In this document: positions 23,182-36,800 of the stretch, piece after piece
Numbering within the stretch: the stretch's first letter is position 1
How the letters are laid out: every line of letters starts with the position of its first letter
NCBI GenBank assembly: GCA_037576195.1
Contig: CM075102.1
Location: 10,230,001 to 10,294,000, forward strand
DNA: 64,000 nucleotides
Reading direction: 5' to 3'
From: Phytoseiulus persimilis
Taxonomy: Eukaryota > Arthropoda > Arachnida > Mesostigmata > Phytoseiidae
The notes under the pieces: generated by a model
Database searches by the model: none
Told to the model about the DNA's origin: nothing
What the model saw: the letters and a program-made list of their open reading frames with translations, nothing else
Made by a program: the position numbers and the translations under genes

Positions 23182-26100
23182 CTAGATTAAAACCGTGATC
23201 AGAACGTGAGGCTCCGAGCTCACCCATGTCGTAGATTTATGATTTTCGGAAGAGCTCCGAAGCGATGAGCTTTCCAGCTCACGAATTCCGGAAACTTCCG
23301 ACGATTTAGACCAACCTTTGTTGGGACCGGACGGCTTGGACGGCTTCAAGGCGGATGGAGCGAAAACCTTGCACGCGAACTCCTCGAAAGTTGTTGGCTC
23401 TTTGAAATTGCTGCAGATGTTTTCAATGATTTCCGAGCGTACCTCGTAATAGTTACGGAACATCATCTTCAGCGAATTCACTGCTCGATCGGCGTTGATC
23501 GCGGTCGCGCGGACAAGGGCTGGCAAAATTCTTTGATCCACGATCGCACCGTCGAACAGGGGTCCGAAGAATGGAACCTGTATTCCGAACGGATGGCGAT
23601 TAGAGCTGAGATAACTTCGATCGAGTTCTAACAGGGCCGCAAGATCGAATCTTACTTACATCGGGCTTCGCGTTGATTTGCACTCGACAGAGGTTGTCGG
23701 GCAGAGGGTATAGAACGATGAAGACATCCCCGAACTCCGTTGCGATGATCCCTCTGCGGTACTCCCTCTGGTGTTCGCTCCAAACCACATGGACCTACGC
23801 GAATGGTGGGCGGAAAGCGATGTTATCTCTCAAAGAGCGGCATTAGAATCCCCAGCCCGCAGACAGAATGGCCGAAGCCAGAAGGACAGACCTCGTCATT
23901 TCCGAGATGCCGCAGTTTTTTCGTCATGGCTTCCTTCTCCATCGCTGGTATTCTCGTGCTAACATGGAATAGCACTTCCACAAAAGAGTTCGCGAAGTAT
24001 GGGGCCGTCAATCCTGTGCTCCCGTTCTGGTCCAAGCCCCCGCGGTATCCAGTGTGGGTTCTGAGATCGATATCCCAGCCCAAACCTGAAATAACAAGGA
24101 AAGAAGAACGCAACTTTAATGGAGCGAACTTACTGCCGATACGAGCCTCTGCGAGACCACAGTTCAATATTCGAACGAATAGCTTACTCTGTACGAAGTT
24201 TTCGAATTCCGGACTCCCACTCTGATTCATCAAGATCGAGTTCTTATCTTCTTGGCCAGCACCGACGTAGATGACGGCGATTTTGTGAGTCTCTCTTGAT
24301 CGTTGTTGATCGAGGTAACGGACTTCCCGGAGCAGTTTATCATTCTTCTGGAGAAGAGCCACCGTTGATCGTCGCTCCCAACCGAGAAAGTTGAGCTGGT
24401 TCAGGAGCAGTCTGGGAAACAAGTGGAGGATCCAATCAAATGAGGTACGTGTGGGGAGGATTTGCGCCTGATTTTCAAAAATCCAGGATACCAGTGATTC
24501 ATTCACGAAGACAATTGCTCACCTAGAATACTGGAAGGGTGCGAGCGATCCGTGCTGTGATCCTACGCCACTACTCAAGGTGGTGCCGTTGTGATTTGTG
24601 GGTGACTCAGCTTCGCAAGGCGGCATCAGGGCTTGGGCCCTCTGACTCGAACTCCATCTCAGCTTGGCGACTTCATCCTGTTCCGCCTCAGCGAAACCGA
24701 GTATCTAAAGAGAAGAAAAATTATCTACCGCGGTTCAAAGCAACGAAACATGAAGCCAAGAAGAAGCAACTGTAAACCAATAATCCACTGCACCAAAGTA
24801 ATAAACAAACTCCCGGTGTGGGTGGTTCCGCGCGCCTCGTACCTCATTGATCTGATCTGCTTCCGCTAGACTGCTCTGCTGATTCAGCGCTCTCGGGGGG
24901 GAATTCAGAGGTAATTGCGTTGCACATTCGGGTGATGTAGTTCCGATGTAGCGAATCAGCTGAAATCAGCCCTCAGTGTGACTTTCGCGCTTGATGCACA
25001 CTAACGATCCTGATTTCGCGCTCACTGCTTATTTATTTGAAAACGCGCCTCAGACAGTTTCAATCACCTTGTTCACGCTGTCACGAGGGTTTGCGGCGTC
25101 CATGTACGCCGGAAATCGATCGACAGGCCCATCAAGCTCGTTTGTTGGCATTTGGAGAGGGACTTCGGGCGTCGTGCAAGACTTTTGGGGTCCTGCGTAG
25201 AACATGCACGGATCCGGCGAAGGTCCCGGGGGGAAAGATCCTGCTCGACAGCCCAGAGGACCGTAAAGCGTGACACACTCCCAGGAGAACTTGCCGCAGA
25301 GGTCTCTCACTATGACTCTCGTCCGCGCTTTGCCGGTTGTGAGATCAGAAGATTTATCCTGGGGTTTGAATTATTCGCTGTTGAGCGCGTCTCGAATGAA
25401 CTCACGCTCGTGATCTGCGCGGCGCAACCTCGTTCTCGATCGTCCTCTACGGATCGGGGAACTCACATTTGGCGGGATTTCGATCAAAGAAACGATGCTG
25501 GAATCATTGAGCGCGAAGAATTGGATGTTGGGAGCATTGAAGGTCTGTTTTGAAATCTCAGGAGCTTCACTCAATCCGGGAACATCATCGTTTTCGATTG
25601 TCAAGCTCGATGGATTCGTCAGTCCAACGGAATTCATCGGGAAATGGCCGATGTTGTTCATCAAGTGGCAGAGGATCTAGGAAATAAGTCGGCACAGCAG
25701 GATTATTGGAGAGTGACTGCCGGCTGACCCCGCTGCCGCGATGTCGGAGCGATCAGCATCCACGGTATGTCAACGATATCGATTTCTCTCCTTACTAGGT
25801 CGCGCGTCGAAGCAAACTTACCGCTTTCGCGGCCAATTTTATCGCCGAAGTCGCCTTCTGTTCGTTGGCGTGCTTTGCTTCCTGGTGCTGTGGATCGCTG
25901 AACGAAGTCGTGAGCGGCGGATGGAGCGACCTTTGCCCCTCAATGGTAGAATCCACGCCGGATTTACTCTGGCAGAATTTCTGACTCGAAAATATTCTGT
26001 CCAGGAGCGCCCCTGTCGAGTCCATTGGACTTTCGCTCTTGACTCCTTTGATAATCGAGTCCAGAGCCGAGAGGGCCGAATAGAGACTCGACGGTTTCGA

Positions 26101-29100
26101 CTTCGTCAACTCATCGAGCGGGATTTTCATCGCCCACTCAGCGAGACAGAACATGAGCGATATGATCAACTGAAATGCGACAAGCAGATCGACGGTGAAT
26201 CCTCCTCGAGAATCGACGGTAACAGCGCTCAGACTAGGAAGGGGACATGCGACCCGAGACGACAGGTTCGACTCACGTTTGAGAAGCTCTCGTTCAGTTC
26301 CTGATTCGAATTTTTGGGAGGGTAGATTTCGCCCAAAACCGCAGCCACGCTCTTGACAATGACTTCAGGGATCCCCGGCAGATCCCGCGTCATGTCGTCT
26401 ACGAACTCAGCCAACAATGAGAGACATTCAGCGGCCGTTTGACAAACGGTATACTGATTGCATTTAGAGAATTTCACGCCTTTCTGATTGGGTGCTTGTG
26501 GCGACGGCTTCAACGATTGCACCAATACTCTCAGCGAAGGTAAGAACTGGGCGTGTTTCGTCCGGTTAACCAGCTGCTGATAGCAATACACAGCGACCGC
26601 GGAGATCGCAGTGCAACGCGCTTGCCAGTCGGGATCACCTTTTGCAGCCACGAGCAGCTTGTCCATTACCACGGTCTCCAGACTTTTCAGATGGACGAGT
26701 CGGTGACCCTCGTGATAAGTGGGATCCAACGTTTGCAGACTCCCGTAAATCGAGGGTATGAACAGGTGGGCGCCGAGAGTCATGACAGCCTCCGCCCGGG
26801 GCATCTGGAACGGGATAGACGGACAGTTCAGCAACGACTTCAAGAGGCCATCGACGTGAAGAGCACTCTTCAACGAAACGAGCATGCTAACCGCCTTGAG
26901 AGTTTGCTGATCTAGGATTTCTCCCGCAGCTTGAACGTAGTCGAGGAATAGCAAGGAGAACCCGGGCAACATGGTTCCCAGGAATCGAGTCCCCGATGCT
27001 TTGATGATGCAGTTCTTGACTTTCTGATTATCACTCGTCAGTCCTCTGTGCAGGACGTCGTATAGCCTGTGGAGGGTAAATGCATCGTAGGCATCGAATG
27101 AACACAAATTTACCATGGAGATTCATCCGATCCTCGGAATCGGGGTCTGACTCGCTTCCTCAGCGTACCTTGTGATGTACTCCGCACTCAGGGGGATGTC
27201 ATGTGTTCGGAAGCTCAAGTCACACAAGAGTTGATATGCGATCAATTTCCCTTTGTCGTAATCATTCGAAAGCATCGTAGCTTCGAAGAACCAAGGTGTC
27301 AACATGTGAATCGGCGGGATGAACTGTGGTGGGCTCGGCGAGCTGAGGTTGTCCTCCGAAACGCCTTGATTCTCTCGGACCTTCGAAATGGAAGCAGCAT
27401 GGTGAGGCAAGTTGTGAGATAGTTCAATTTTCAGTTTCTCGATTCTTTCTCCACTCTTTTTCTTGAGCGCGTACCTTGATGAGGGTTTCGCAGAGATCGG
27501 CGACTTGCTCCATAACTTTTGCGTGAATACCAGGGTCCCTTATGTTGTTCACGTTCCCCAGAGAGCACACCATACGCCTCCATAGAACCACGGCGACTTC
27601 GGGACACCAGCCCTTCTGAGTCCCTCCTGCCAGCACACTGCGTCCGTCAGGATCGGGAGTTTCTCCTGATGTCGACGGAACGTCAATGAAAATGAGGCTC
27701 GGCTCGCTTCTTGCGGAGCGTTATCGAGAACGATATCAAGAAATTCTGTTCGCTACCAAGCCTCGGACGAAGGCAACGAAATGCTAGGCCACGTAGTTGT
27801 GAACCGCCAAGTGATTAGTTTCAGAGCACCGCATGCACCCACCGAGGAACTCGTCGTCAGCATCCTTGTGGACTTCCGTGGACTTCCCCGCGGAAGTGGC
27901 GGAACTTTCATCCGTTCTGCTGGGATTGGTGTTAGTGGCATTGTTAGCTTCCTCGAACGCCAGCATGTGATGGCTTTCCCTCAGAGCACTCTCGCCCTGC
28001 GAATCACATCTGACGAGATCGAACCGCGAGCTCACAGACGCTCTGTGCTCTCCGAACTCGGATGCGTTCGAGCCAGTTCTTATGAACACTTCTTGCACCA
28101 TGTGCGTCGGAATGGCCGCTGTGTGAATGTTAATTTGAGAATTCTCCAATTATGAACAACATTCGGACTGAATTGAGCTGCGAGGGACGGATCAGACATT
28201 TGCCAAGTGAGGTCCTACCGTTGTCCGATGATGTACAATCCATCATCTGGTTCAACTGGTGGTCTTTCATCGAGCTGCTCTCCAGAGCGGAGCTAGACGC
28301 AGCGGGTGAGGTGTTTGTCGACTCCTGGTGAAGAGGGCAATCTAGATTCTTCACTGACGGGTACGATCTGCTCCTCGCTGGTTGCTTCGACCGGAACTCC
28401 AGCAGTCGGTAGGTGTGCAGATGGGAGTCCGAAAGCCTTCGCTGCAGTTGACCAGTGTACAGCGAGGAAGAGTGCGCGAGCATCTCGGGCGACGATTTCT
28501 CTGCACGGCAACACGTGGGCATAGATCAGCAAACTCGTATTCCTCCGAAATATTTGGGATTGTCCTCGTTAGCCAACGAGGTCATACAACTGAATCTCTC
28601 ACCGATCTTTCCGTCGATGTCACTCGAGTGCTGTTGCTGCCCACTCTGAGGAGTTCGTATTTGTGGCGTGCCCCCCTCTGAACTCCCTCGGACGTTGCCC
28701 TTGAGGTTCCGTCTCCTCTTCGATTGCTGTTCGCTTAGTCTAGCTAACGGTAAATTATCGAGATCCAGTCCGTAGACGCGGGTCGTCAGAATCCTTGTTA
28801 ACGTTTTCATAGTTTTCTACGGGAGCAAGAACATCAATGCCTCAATTTCTCATCAGTGGTCTGTGGCTCATTTTAATCCCGAAACCGGAAGCCGAGAGCA
28901 TCATTTAAATGGACGATGGGTGTCGGAGACGTGAGGAGTTAGATACTCACAGCCCATTCGTCGATCAGAGGCTCCCAATGCGAGAGCGTGGAAAGAACTC
29001 GAACGAAGCCGTTCCAAAGATCGACGCATATGGTGGCATGCAAGTTGGCCTTAATCCAGGTCACAATTAATGTTTGAAATAGGGGAGGAGCGAGTTGCTT

Positions 29101-31935
29101 CCCGAGAGACTCCCCCGACTTGCGTGGCACGTCATTGGAGAGCACCTGCCGACGTGAGAGCGATCTTAGCGGACCGCATGAATAAAAGATGGATGCTGAA
29201 TATGATGATTCCCATTCACACTGATTCCCAGCCACCGCAACTCGCCTGAGAGGTTACATGCAAGATCACGTAGAGGAGTTGCTCCCACGTTGCGCGTTCC
29301 ATGAGCTTCTTCATCACCATAAATCTGTATATGTTTATGACACGTTTGCATAGATCCACTTGCTCCTCCAGGAGTTTCTCTTCACTCACCGGCAGAGACA
29401 GCAAGAAGAAATTCGATGCGTTCGTTATGAATACTTTGTAAAGGTTTTGTTGGCCGCAGAACACCGGGTTACGAGGCTGCTCTGCTGAGGGTTGCTCAAT
29501 GAGGAAGGAAGGAGGATCAGGAAGATTCATGTGGATCCACTCGCGATACACAGCGATCACCTTCAGAAGGATCGAACATGAAGACTCTTTTAGACTCACA
29601 AACGTCGTCAGTGACCCGTTGACCCCATACACCTTCACAAACAGACTATCCGGAGTCGATGTACCTTTTTCGTTGTCTGCGTTTGGCCCAGCGGAGAAAC
29701 AAAACATTGACGGAAAATCTCGTGAACGAAATCCACGTTTGCCGGAGTAGCGTAGAGCACGTTCCGAACAACGGCTCGGTGATAAACACTCAGGAAATCC
29801 GTGTCGGGTAAAACAGGTACTGACTGGAAAACAGGACGACTTCATCGCGAGAAGTTCTCCCGATACCCGAGAATGCCATGACAGCTGGAATACGTGGAGG
29901 TACACTTGACACGGTCTTTGGAACGGGACAGACCTTCAACATGTCATCGTCAACGTAACTACTCCATGCCGAACGCGCCGCATAAAACGTCCACGGATTC
30001 TCCATCCTCTGGGCATTTCTCGTCGCCCCAGCTTCGCGTTCACCCTTCTGCGGATTGACGTATTGAACCAAGAACTGGACGACCAGGGATTGGTGTTTTG
30101 ATAGCAGAACGGAATCGCTTCTCACGGCGGCTGGCAGGTCTGGAACAAGCCGGATCATCAGAGAGCGCGGAATCTCATTTCCAGGATAGCTTTTGGTTTC
30201 TGATCTCTTCCTGGAATATATCACTGATATTCCAAGTAGCCCACTCCTGATCCGAATCCATCCCAGGAATCAGTTCCAACCTAAGTTTGGTTGATAGAGC
30301 GAATACTTGATCGACATATTCGGGAACAAATGAGGGATGTAAATCGCTCTGAACTTCTCCAACAGGAATGAAAAGCAGCGTTCATATTGACGAACTCCGT
30401 TCACAACGATACGTCCCCACTGGATCTGGGGAAGAACGGAGAATCTTTGAGCTTGATTCCGGTGAAAAATAACGATGCTCTTTAGAAGGCCAAATCTGGA
30501 GCAGAGAACAAACCTTTGTGACCTGTGAGACCATCACCTGTAGCATGAACTCGAGGAGTGCGGCGCTCAGATCTTCAGGTTGAATATCTCCTGGGACCGG
30601 CGGGAACAGGAAAGTTTGTTCTCCTGCTATCACAGGACCTGCAAACCATCAGGAATTCTCGCGAATGATGGCGAGGCATTCTGAACTTCGTTTGGCAAGC
30701 CCGGGGAGGAATTATTCGCTCATCGGACCGCCCCATGATCAAAACGTGACATACGCACCAATTTCATTCTCTAAAGTCGTGTAAAAAGTGTAATCCTTCG
30801 CCGGATGAGCTCCCTCGGCAGGTGGGCTCCGAGGTCTTTGGAGGGGGCCCGGCACCAGATTCGGAATCAGAGTGGCGAACATGATATCGACTTCCGCCGG
30901 AGCTGCTTCTCGCAACACTTGATACCAGATGAAGAAGAGGCGGATGGCTTCACATATTATCTGGAAGTCGCTTGTTGAAGTCAAGCTTACAGGAACAGTT
31001 TGCGCCGCAATGCGGTGCGACCAGGGAGCAAAAAATTACCCGAGAGGCCCACCTTGTAGGAATTCCCGTGATGCAGCAGTTTCTTCATGACAACCCTGAT
31101 GCTGTGCGCTTGCCAACCTTCCGCGATGAGTTCGGGAAGGAGGACCAATATCTTCTCAAAAAGGTAGCGGACATTCTCGAATTCTTCCCTCTGGCTCTTG
31201 TGCACTGCGAAATGAGAGATTAACCCATTGTAAGAATGTCAGAATCGAGGCAAGTAGGAGATCGATGAACAGCGGGTGACTGATGCGGAGCAAAACTCAC
31301 CCCCCTTCGAGCGAATGTTGCCCTCCACGATCGAGAAGGCGTCGTGGAAAATGAAGTAGACAACGGAGTAGTTTGACTGAAAGAACTCCTTCGCTTCATG
31401 GTTCTCCACATGGTCTGAAACGAGCCCAGCAAAAATGAGGTTTTACCCCTCCAAGCAACGGAAGTCAAGTGGAAAATCACGCTGGGGAAGACTCCAACTT
31501 GGAACGTCGTGCTTTCAGACTTCGGGACTCGATCTAACAGCTGATTCAGAAGCGACAGTGCTTCAATCTGCGTCGCGCTGGACGCAGCTCGAGAATCTGC
31601 TCCCAACCGCTTTCAGTTTGCATCGAATCAGGTGTCCGATGCAAGCACCTCCTCCACCTGCTGACCCCGATCAGCTGACTCTTTTCGTACGTTCGAAGTC
31701 AACCACAGCACCTAAGACACTTCTCGACTCTCACAGGAACGCGTTCGCGAGCCAGGTTACGGCAAGGCTCTACGAATCAAGTTCATCAGTTCTGCTGACA
31801 ATCCAGCTCTATGGACCAGAACTCACCAAGAAAAGTACGAATGTGCTTCAGTCTGTTGAACGAGTCACGTTTGGCGTCAAGAACTTTCACTTGAGCCTTC
31901 TTCACGATATCTATATTTCTGTCTCGTTTGAACAT
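23182..31935 (-). CDS. RALGAPA: Ral GTPase-activating protein subunit alpha (RalGAPA / tuberin-like)
   Basis: Catalytic alpha subunit of the RalGAP complex, which stimulates GTP hydrolysis on RalA/RalB and works with a beta subunit. Over 20 exons. Phase-checked ones include 31935-31827 (MFKRDRN start, [17 protein letters not shown]), 31414-31301, 31204-31053 (HKSQREEF), 30960-30759, the exon ending at 24188, 24085-23892, and one beginning at 23577. Family landmarks in order: [14 protein letters not shown] (29.05 kb), [11 protein letters not shown] (27.3 kb), [16 protein letters not shown] (25.5 kb), [18 protein letters not shown] (24.3 kb), then the Rap/Ran-GAP domain [16 protein letters not shown]. 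The GAP 'Asn thumb' motif [10 protein letters not shown] is intact, followed by [14 protein letters not shown] and RATAIN. The C-terminus after [13 protein letters not shown] is longer than in vertebrates and Ser/Pro-rich. The stop used here is at 23182; a spliced alternative reaching 23009 is possible. Confidence 0.94.
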
Positions 31936-32484
31936 GGCTCAATCAGCCCCGCAGGGCAAGCACAACAGAAGGGAACAGCGCCCCACACTTTGTGCAAGAA
32001 ACTCCCAAGAATCACTACTTGGAGCAACTACGACGACAGTCCCGATAGACGGTCCGAGAAATGACAGCCACAACAGCCGTGTCGTCTGCTAGCAACGTAA
32101 ATAAGCCGCTCCTAAACTGATCGTGAGCTACGTCGAGGCGGTCAACGGTGCTTCACGCACACTTTCCAAGGGCTCATCTTTCTTCGGGATCAAGTCGCCG
32201 AGCAGCGACGGCCAACTGATTTGTCAGCGTGATTAAAACTCGATACATATGAGTCCTACGCGAAGAAGAACTTCACTAGGCGGCTCGCGACGCCGTTGGC
32301 TTGAACACTCGCTTCGGAAAGGCCCCCGAGTTCCGTCCGCTCTCGTACGTTCTGACAGGTTCCCCGTGATTCGCACATCACCTCTTCGTCTTCTCTTCCT
32401 CGATCGTCGCCTTTGCGCCGTGCTCAAATTGTCACTCTCTGCGCCATCATCGCTGCGATGCACGCAACGAACCTTTTTTCTTCG

Positions 32485-32680
32485 ATTTCTCCCACCGGAG
32501 TTGCCAAGCAATCTCGTTATGATGGAGGCACGAAAAATCATGTCGAAGCTCGGCCCGCAGCAAATAGCCGGCGTTCGTCGCGTGCGCATCTGGAAATCGA
32601 AGAACATCCAGTTTGTCATCGCGAAACCTGCTTTTCGGTTTTTCGATGCCGCAAGTCACTTGATGTAAGTGACGGACCAC
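32485..32680 (+). pseudogene. Fragment of nascent polypeptide-associated complex alpha (NAC domain), frame-broken
   Basis: Codons 32525-32629 read EARKIMSKLG, GVRRVRIWKSKNIQ and FVIAKP, matching the core of NAC-alpha (KARKAMSKLG..., GVTRVTIRKSKNI, FVI.KP) at roughly 70 percent identity by eye. The preceding family segment AKQSR is present at 32503-32517 but in another frame: 10 bases separate the two blocks where 12 are expected. Similarity stops after FVIAKP, and no conserved FGEAKIEDLS block or UBA domain is seen nearby. A donor-like GTAAGT follows at about 32664, so a divergent exon cannot be fully excluded, but a decayed copy is most likely. Confidence 0.7.
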
Positions 32681-32700
32681 TCCCGGACTGGCGGCGTTTG

Positions 32701-33841
32701 TCAATCCAGGAACTCGATACCTGACTCGAAGTTACCGACGACTCTTCCGTACAGGAACGCCACATGAGCCAAGCAGCTCTCTATTTTTTGTTCCACGATC
32801 GTCGTGATGAGTCTCGTCTGGACGAACTTTGAGCAGGATGTAGGTTTCGCGAATTTCGACGAAGATGCAGAATTTCCGAACCTGGGCCTTCCCATTCAGG
32901 AAATCCCTACCGCGGCTTCCATCGGACGATAATGCCTGTCCCTGAAGGACTCTCTTGCAGAGAGGGGGGGGGGGAGAAAAACGACGCTCTTCAATGGTAC
33001 ACTATACTCACCGACGCAGTTCGAGAACGGAGCCCGCCACTTGTGAGAGGCTGAAGGGCATCGAAAAGCCTATAAAGTTTGAGGGCTCCTTAATGAGAGC
33101 GGAGAGTGTTTCGGGGCTTATCTCGACGCCTTTGAGCCTCGTTTACCGGCTAACCCCACTGTACGCAATTGGGAGGTCCCCCAAGCGAATGCTCTCTCCA
33201 GGTTCGGCTCAAGAGCATCAAAGTTCGACGAGCCTGCTCTCAGTTATCTTCAAGCACTCGTGAATCATTATGTGGGTCGTGGTGGCCATGGTCCTGTGAT
33301 TCGATGTTCAAGCGGGAACGCGAGACCTCTGAGTATGATCGGAGTGAGCTGATCGATTCTGATTGACGAGCGCCAGGATCCTCTTTTTCGAGCATTCTGA
33401 GCGTCGACCGTGAGCATGACGATCATGATTTCGTGAATTGAACAAGTGAAAATGAACTGTATGAACTTCTGGAATTCTGTGAAGTTGGGTCCGATCCCAC
33501 GCGATCGTGGATACAAGGGCTCCTGCTATTGCTGGAGAAACTTGCTCGCAACTAAGTGCACTCTGTCTCGGAATCCGTAGGAAGGTTTCCGTCCTCTCAA
33601 GTTCTTCGGATACCAGGACTCCGCGATGAGATCCGATCAGCGGTGGATTGAAGACATCGTATAGGGCGAATCCGCCGAGCGCGAGAACGTAGTAGGTATG
33701 CATACGTAAGCTCAACGAACGTAGGACGAATCGTTCAGAGAGGGGTGACTCTCGATTGCTGCTAGTCCCTGACGCGCATACGAGGTAAGAGTCACCCACT
33801 CCTCCTCGCGAAAGTCGCGGCAGCAATTTTCTTACTACCAA
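32701..33841 (-). other. Candidate multi-exon membrane protein, unidentified
   Basis: The ORF at 33308-33841 begins with ATG and contains a hydrophobic run near MHTYYVLALGGFALYDVF. An overlapping frame at 33268-33516 contains FIQFIFTCSIHEIMIVMLTV, and one at 32701-32895 contains LITTIVEQKIESCLAHVAFL. Repeated short hydrophobic blocks split between frames would suit a gustatory-receptor-like gene, but no diagnostic motif is seen and the splice joins were not proven. Confidence 0.22.
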
Positions 33842-33849
33842 TGAATCGC

Positions 33850-36800
33850 CTCGAAAAATATGTTGATGAAATTCGTCATCTCATGGAGAGATGGCTGATA
33901 ATACCGACAGAACGAGATTCCTCCAAGAGTTTTCAAGAACTTCCAGAGGAGAAGATACTATGAGCTGCTGAGAGTGGACCTCAAGGTGTTCTAGCACACA
34001 AGACCATATTCCTCGTAACTCGCTGCTCACGAGACTCTGCATCATTCGTAAGGCGAACTTTTAGAAATCCTCCTAATTGAATCTGACTCATTTGCGAGCA
34101 TTTTCTGCGAAGACTGACCCTCATTCACTGAAACGTCGAGTTCTTGTGATCGCTCATTGGCGAAATGACAGACAGGAACGGTAGCTTCGCACCTTACATA
34201 CAACACCCTTTCGCTCCGGGCGGCCCAACAGCGCCATCACTTCGCCATCGCTACGGCGACCACCATCAGTAGAAACAGCGGCGGAACCAGCAGTGCCTGC
34301 TGTGTATTCGTAGTCGGAGACGGCTCGATCGAGAGAAACATTTCTGTTGTTACTGGTGTTGCACCGCTTGTGGAGTTCCTCGAGCCCATTCTTTTTCTGA
34401 GAGAATCTGAATAGGAGTTGTCCTTCGAGCCAGAAGAGAAGCGTAGCAAGCTGCGAGCTGGCTTATCGCTTCCTTGCGAGCGAGCTACCGAGCGATCGGG
34501 CGAGCCAGTCATTCATCGAGTCAATCCACTGACCAGGCGGAATTCTTGCGTCAGCTGTGCCTGCTCGCATGTTACGCAGACAGTGTGTGCCCCGAATGGT
34601 GTGCAGTTCACTAGTTCTAATCCGGCAGGAGTAACTTGTCAGTGTTTTGATGTGACTTATTCGTGAACACAATCGGGGGTTGGATTCGCGGAATTTTTCA
34701 TTTTCAAGGTAAATATCGACTGAGCCTGCGCAATTAGCTGGTCTCCTATTCCCACAGCACTCTTTCGTAGTTTTAGAGTCTTCCGGATTCCGGAATTCCC
34801 CGACCCAAGTCGTTCAAATGGTCAGATGTTCGTCGTCGTCTCCATCAAGCAATTATGATCTGCTCGTTGACCTCGCCTCCTGAGATACAGTCCTGTGAAC
34901 GTTCCCCATCATCGGGAATCGAGTCACTCAAGAATTCCGATGCCCGCAATAGGAATCGGACGTGGCTCAGATGGCGTTTAGCTCAACTACGTCATACCGT
35001 GTACCTTCCGATGCATCAATCAAAGCAGATCGCAGCGGTTGTCCTGCAACTCTCGAGGAGTGAGCTACGCTTTGGGAAGAATCATTACACGAGAGAGAAG
35101 TCCCGAACGATCAGGCGTCCAGCCCTTACATTCTAAAGACAATTGTCCCTCAGCAATGTTCATCCGTCACGAGTAAAATCTCGATTGTTGATGCCAATCT
35201 GAAGAGTGTTATGATCCTGATCCCGCGTGGATTACGCGATTTCAAGGATCAAGCTCAATCATACGCCGCTTTCCTTCCGACCTCGTTAACAACGCCGGGA
35301 AAATATGATGGTATGCTCTTCCGTGAACCTTTGCACCTAGCAGCTGCCCACTCCATTATTTACTCGCATTCAATCCTGAACCCCCCATTCCTTTCTGCGT
35401 TCAAGGCGTTCTCCGAGAGCGATGTAATCGCCTTGGAAGTTGCTTCGAGCTCATTTCAATCCCCAAGCCGTCCTCTAAGTTTACGGCTCGATGCCCTGTC
35501 AGACGTTATATGACAACCTGTTCTAGATTCTAGACGGATGATGATACATTGCGGATTTCCTCGACCCTACTCGTTCTCTGAGTGGGCTCTATCGTCTCTC
35601 TCGGCGGTGTTAATTGATAGCTCATGTTTGGGATTCTCCCGAAACGCACGTACCCAGGAATCGCACGAGGAATTTCAGTGAGCTCCAAGTCAGATGCAGG
35701 GAAGAACTTAGCATCGAAACCTGCTTGACGTCCTCGGAGTCTCTCTCGCATATTTGCCTATTCGACAACAGCGATTGCGATCCAAGCGTCTTACATCTTA
35801 AGAGAGGCAAAGGAATGACGTGTGCGAAAACATATGCCCTATTCTATGACGTCGCGAGATCGAATGATCCCCTGAAGAGAGAAAAACACGACAAAACATT
35901 CACCGAAGCATCGTCCAGACTGTTTGACTCCAAGCGGCGGTCATTAAGTGATCCGCGATGATTTTTGTGGAAACGGCGGTTCTTTCCACGGAGATGACGT
36001 TGGTCAAGGTCTCGGACTCGATCGTTTCCTCTCCGATCATGACGCCAACGGCATGCCGTAGATATTCAATTGAAGTAACCATCCGAATCGGATTTCTGAC
36101 TCCCCTGAATTGTGCAAACCAATTTCTCGAGCCCATCGGGAGCATAGAAAAAAGTTCGAAGGATCTCAGGTGTTTCGAACGACGGAACCGTAACTCCGCC
36201 GGGATTCTGTTGGCTTGTGCAGCCTTTTTTATACCAACACCTCGATCTTGAAGTTGTGAGTTCCCGGGAAATTCTCCGTTGGCTGCTAGGATCGGGGCGC
36301 ACGATATCTGATGATTCCTGCCCTCTTTTGGAAAAACAGGAGTCAGCGGAGTCTCCGGTCTGTATCTCCTCCGTTAGCAACGGCAGTCCACGCGGTCAGA
36401 CGCTGATTCTTTGTTTACGCGGACCTCCTGGTCCTAACAGGCGAAACGATAACAAGGAGCGCGACTCTCGGAGGCGAAACGGAAAAACTGTCATCGTATT
36501 CTTGGAGACTAGATCCGCACTGACTCCTCACGGGATGTGATCCTTACGTGCTGAGTGGGTCGCGGACAGAAAAAATGCGTTCGCTCGCCATCGTTTCACA
36601 GTTGCGAACGAACTCGGTCTCCCAAAATAGAGATGTGGCCCTCTGGGACGACCATGAAGCCAACGGGAGGAATGGTGACTTTCTCTTTCCTTCCGAATCC
36701 TGAGTTTGGAAGCTGCCGCTGAGCGGTTTACGGCTCACTGATTGGTCAATCTTCATCTCAGGATCTCAACAGAACTATAAGAAACTTGAAGAGTTCATGA

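Noticed and set aside
26553-26915. Plus-strand ORF inside the Ral-GAP alpha gene
   Set aside because: Shadow of the minus-strand coding exon, whose frame matches the RalGAP alpha family over its whole length.
23009-31935. Ral-GAP beta subunit
   Set aside because: The RATAIN, TTFEEFA and [10 protein letters not shown] motifs and the N-terminal [15 protein letters not shown] belong to the alpha subunit; the beta C-terminus is different.
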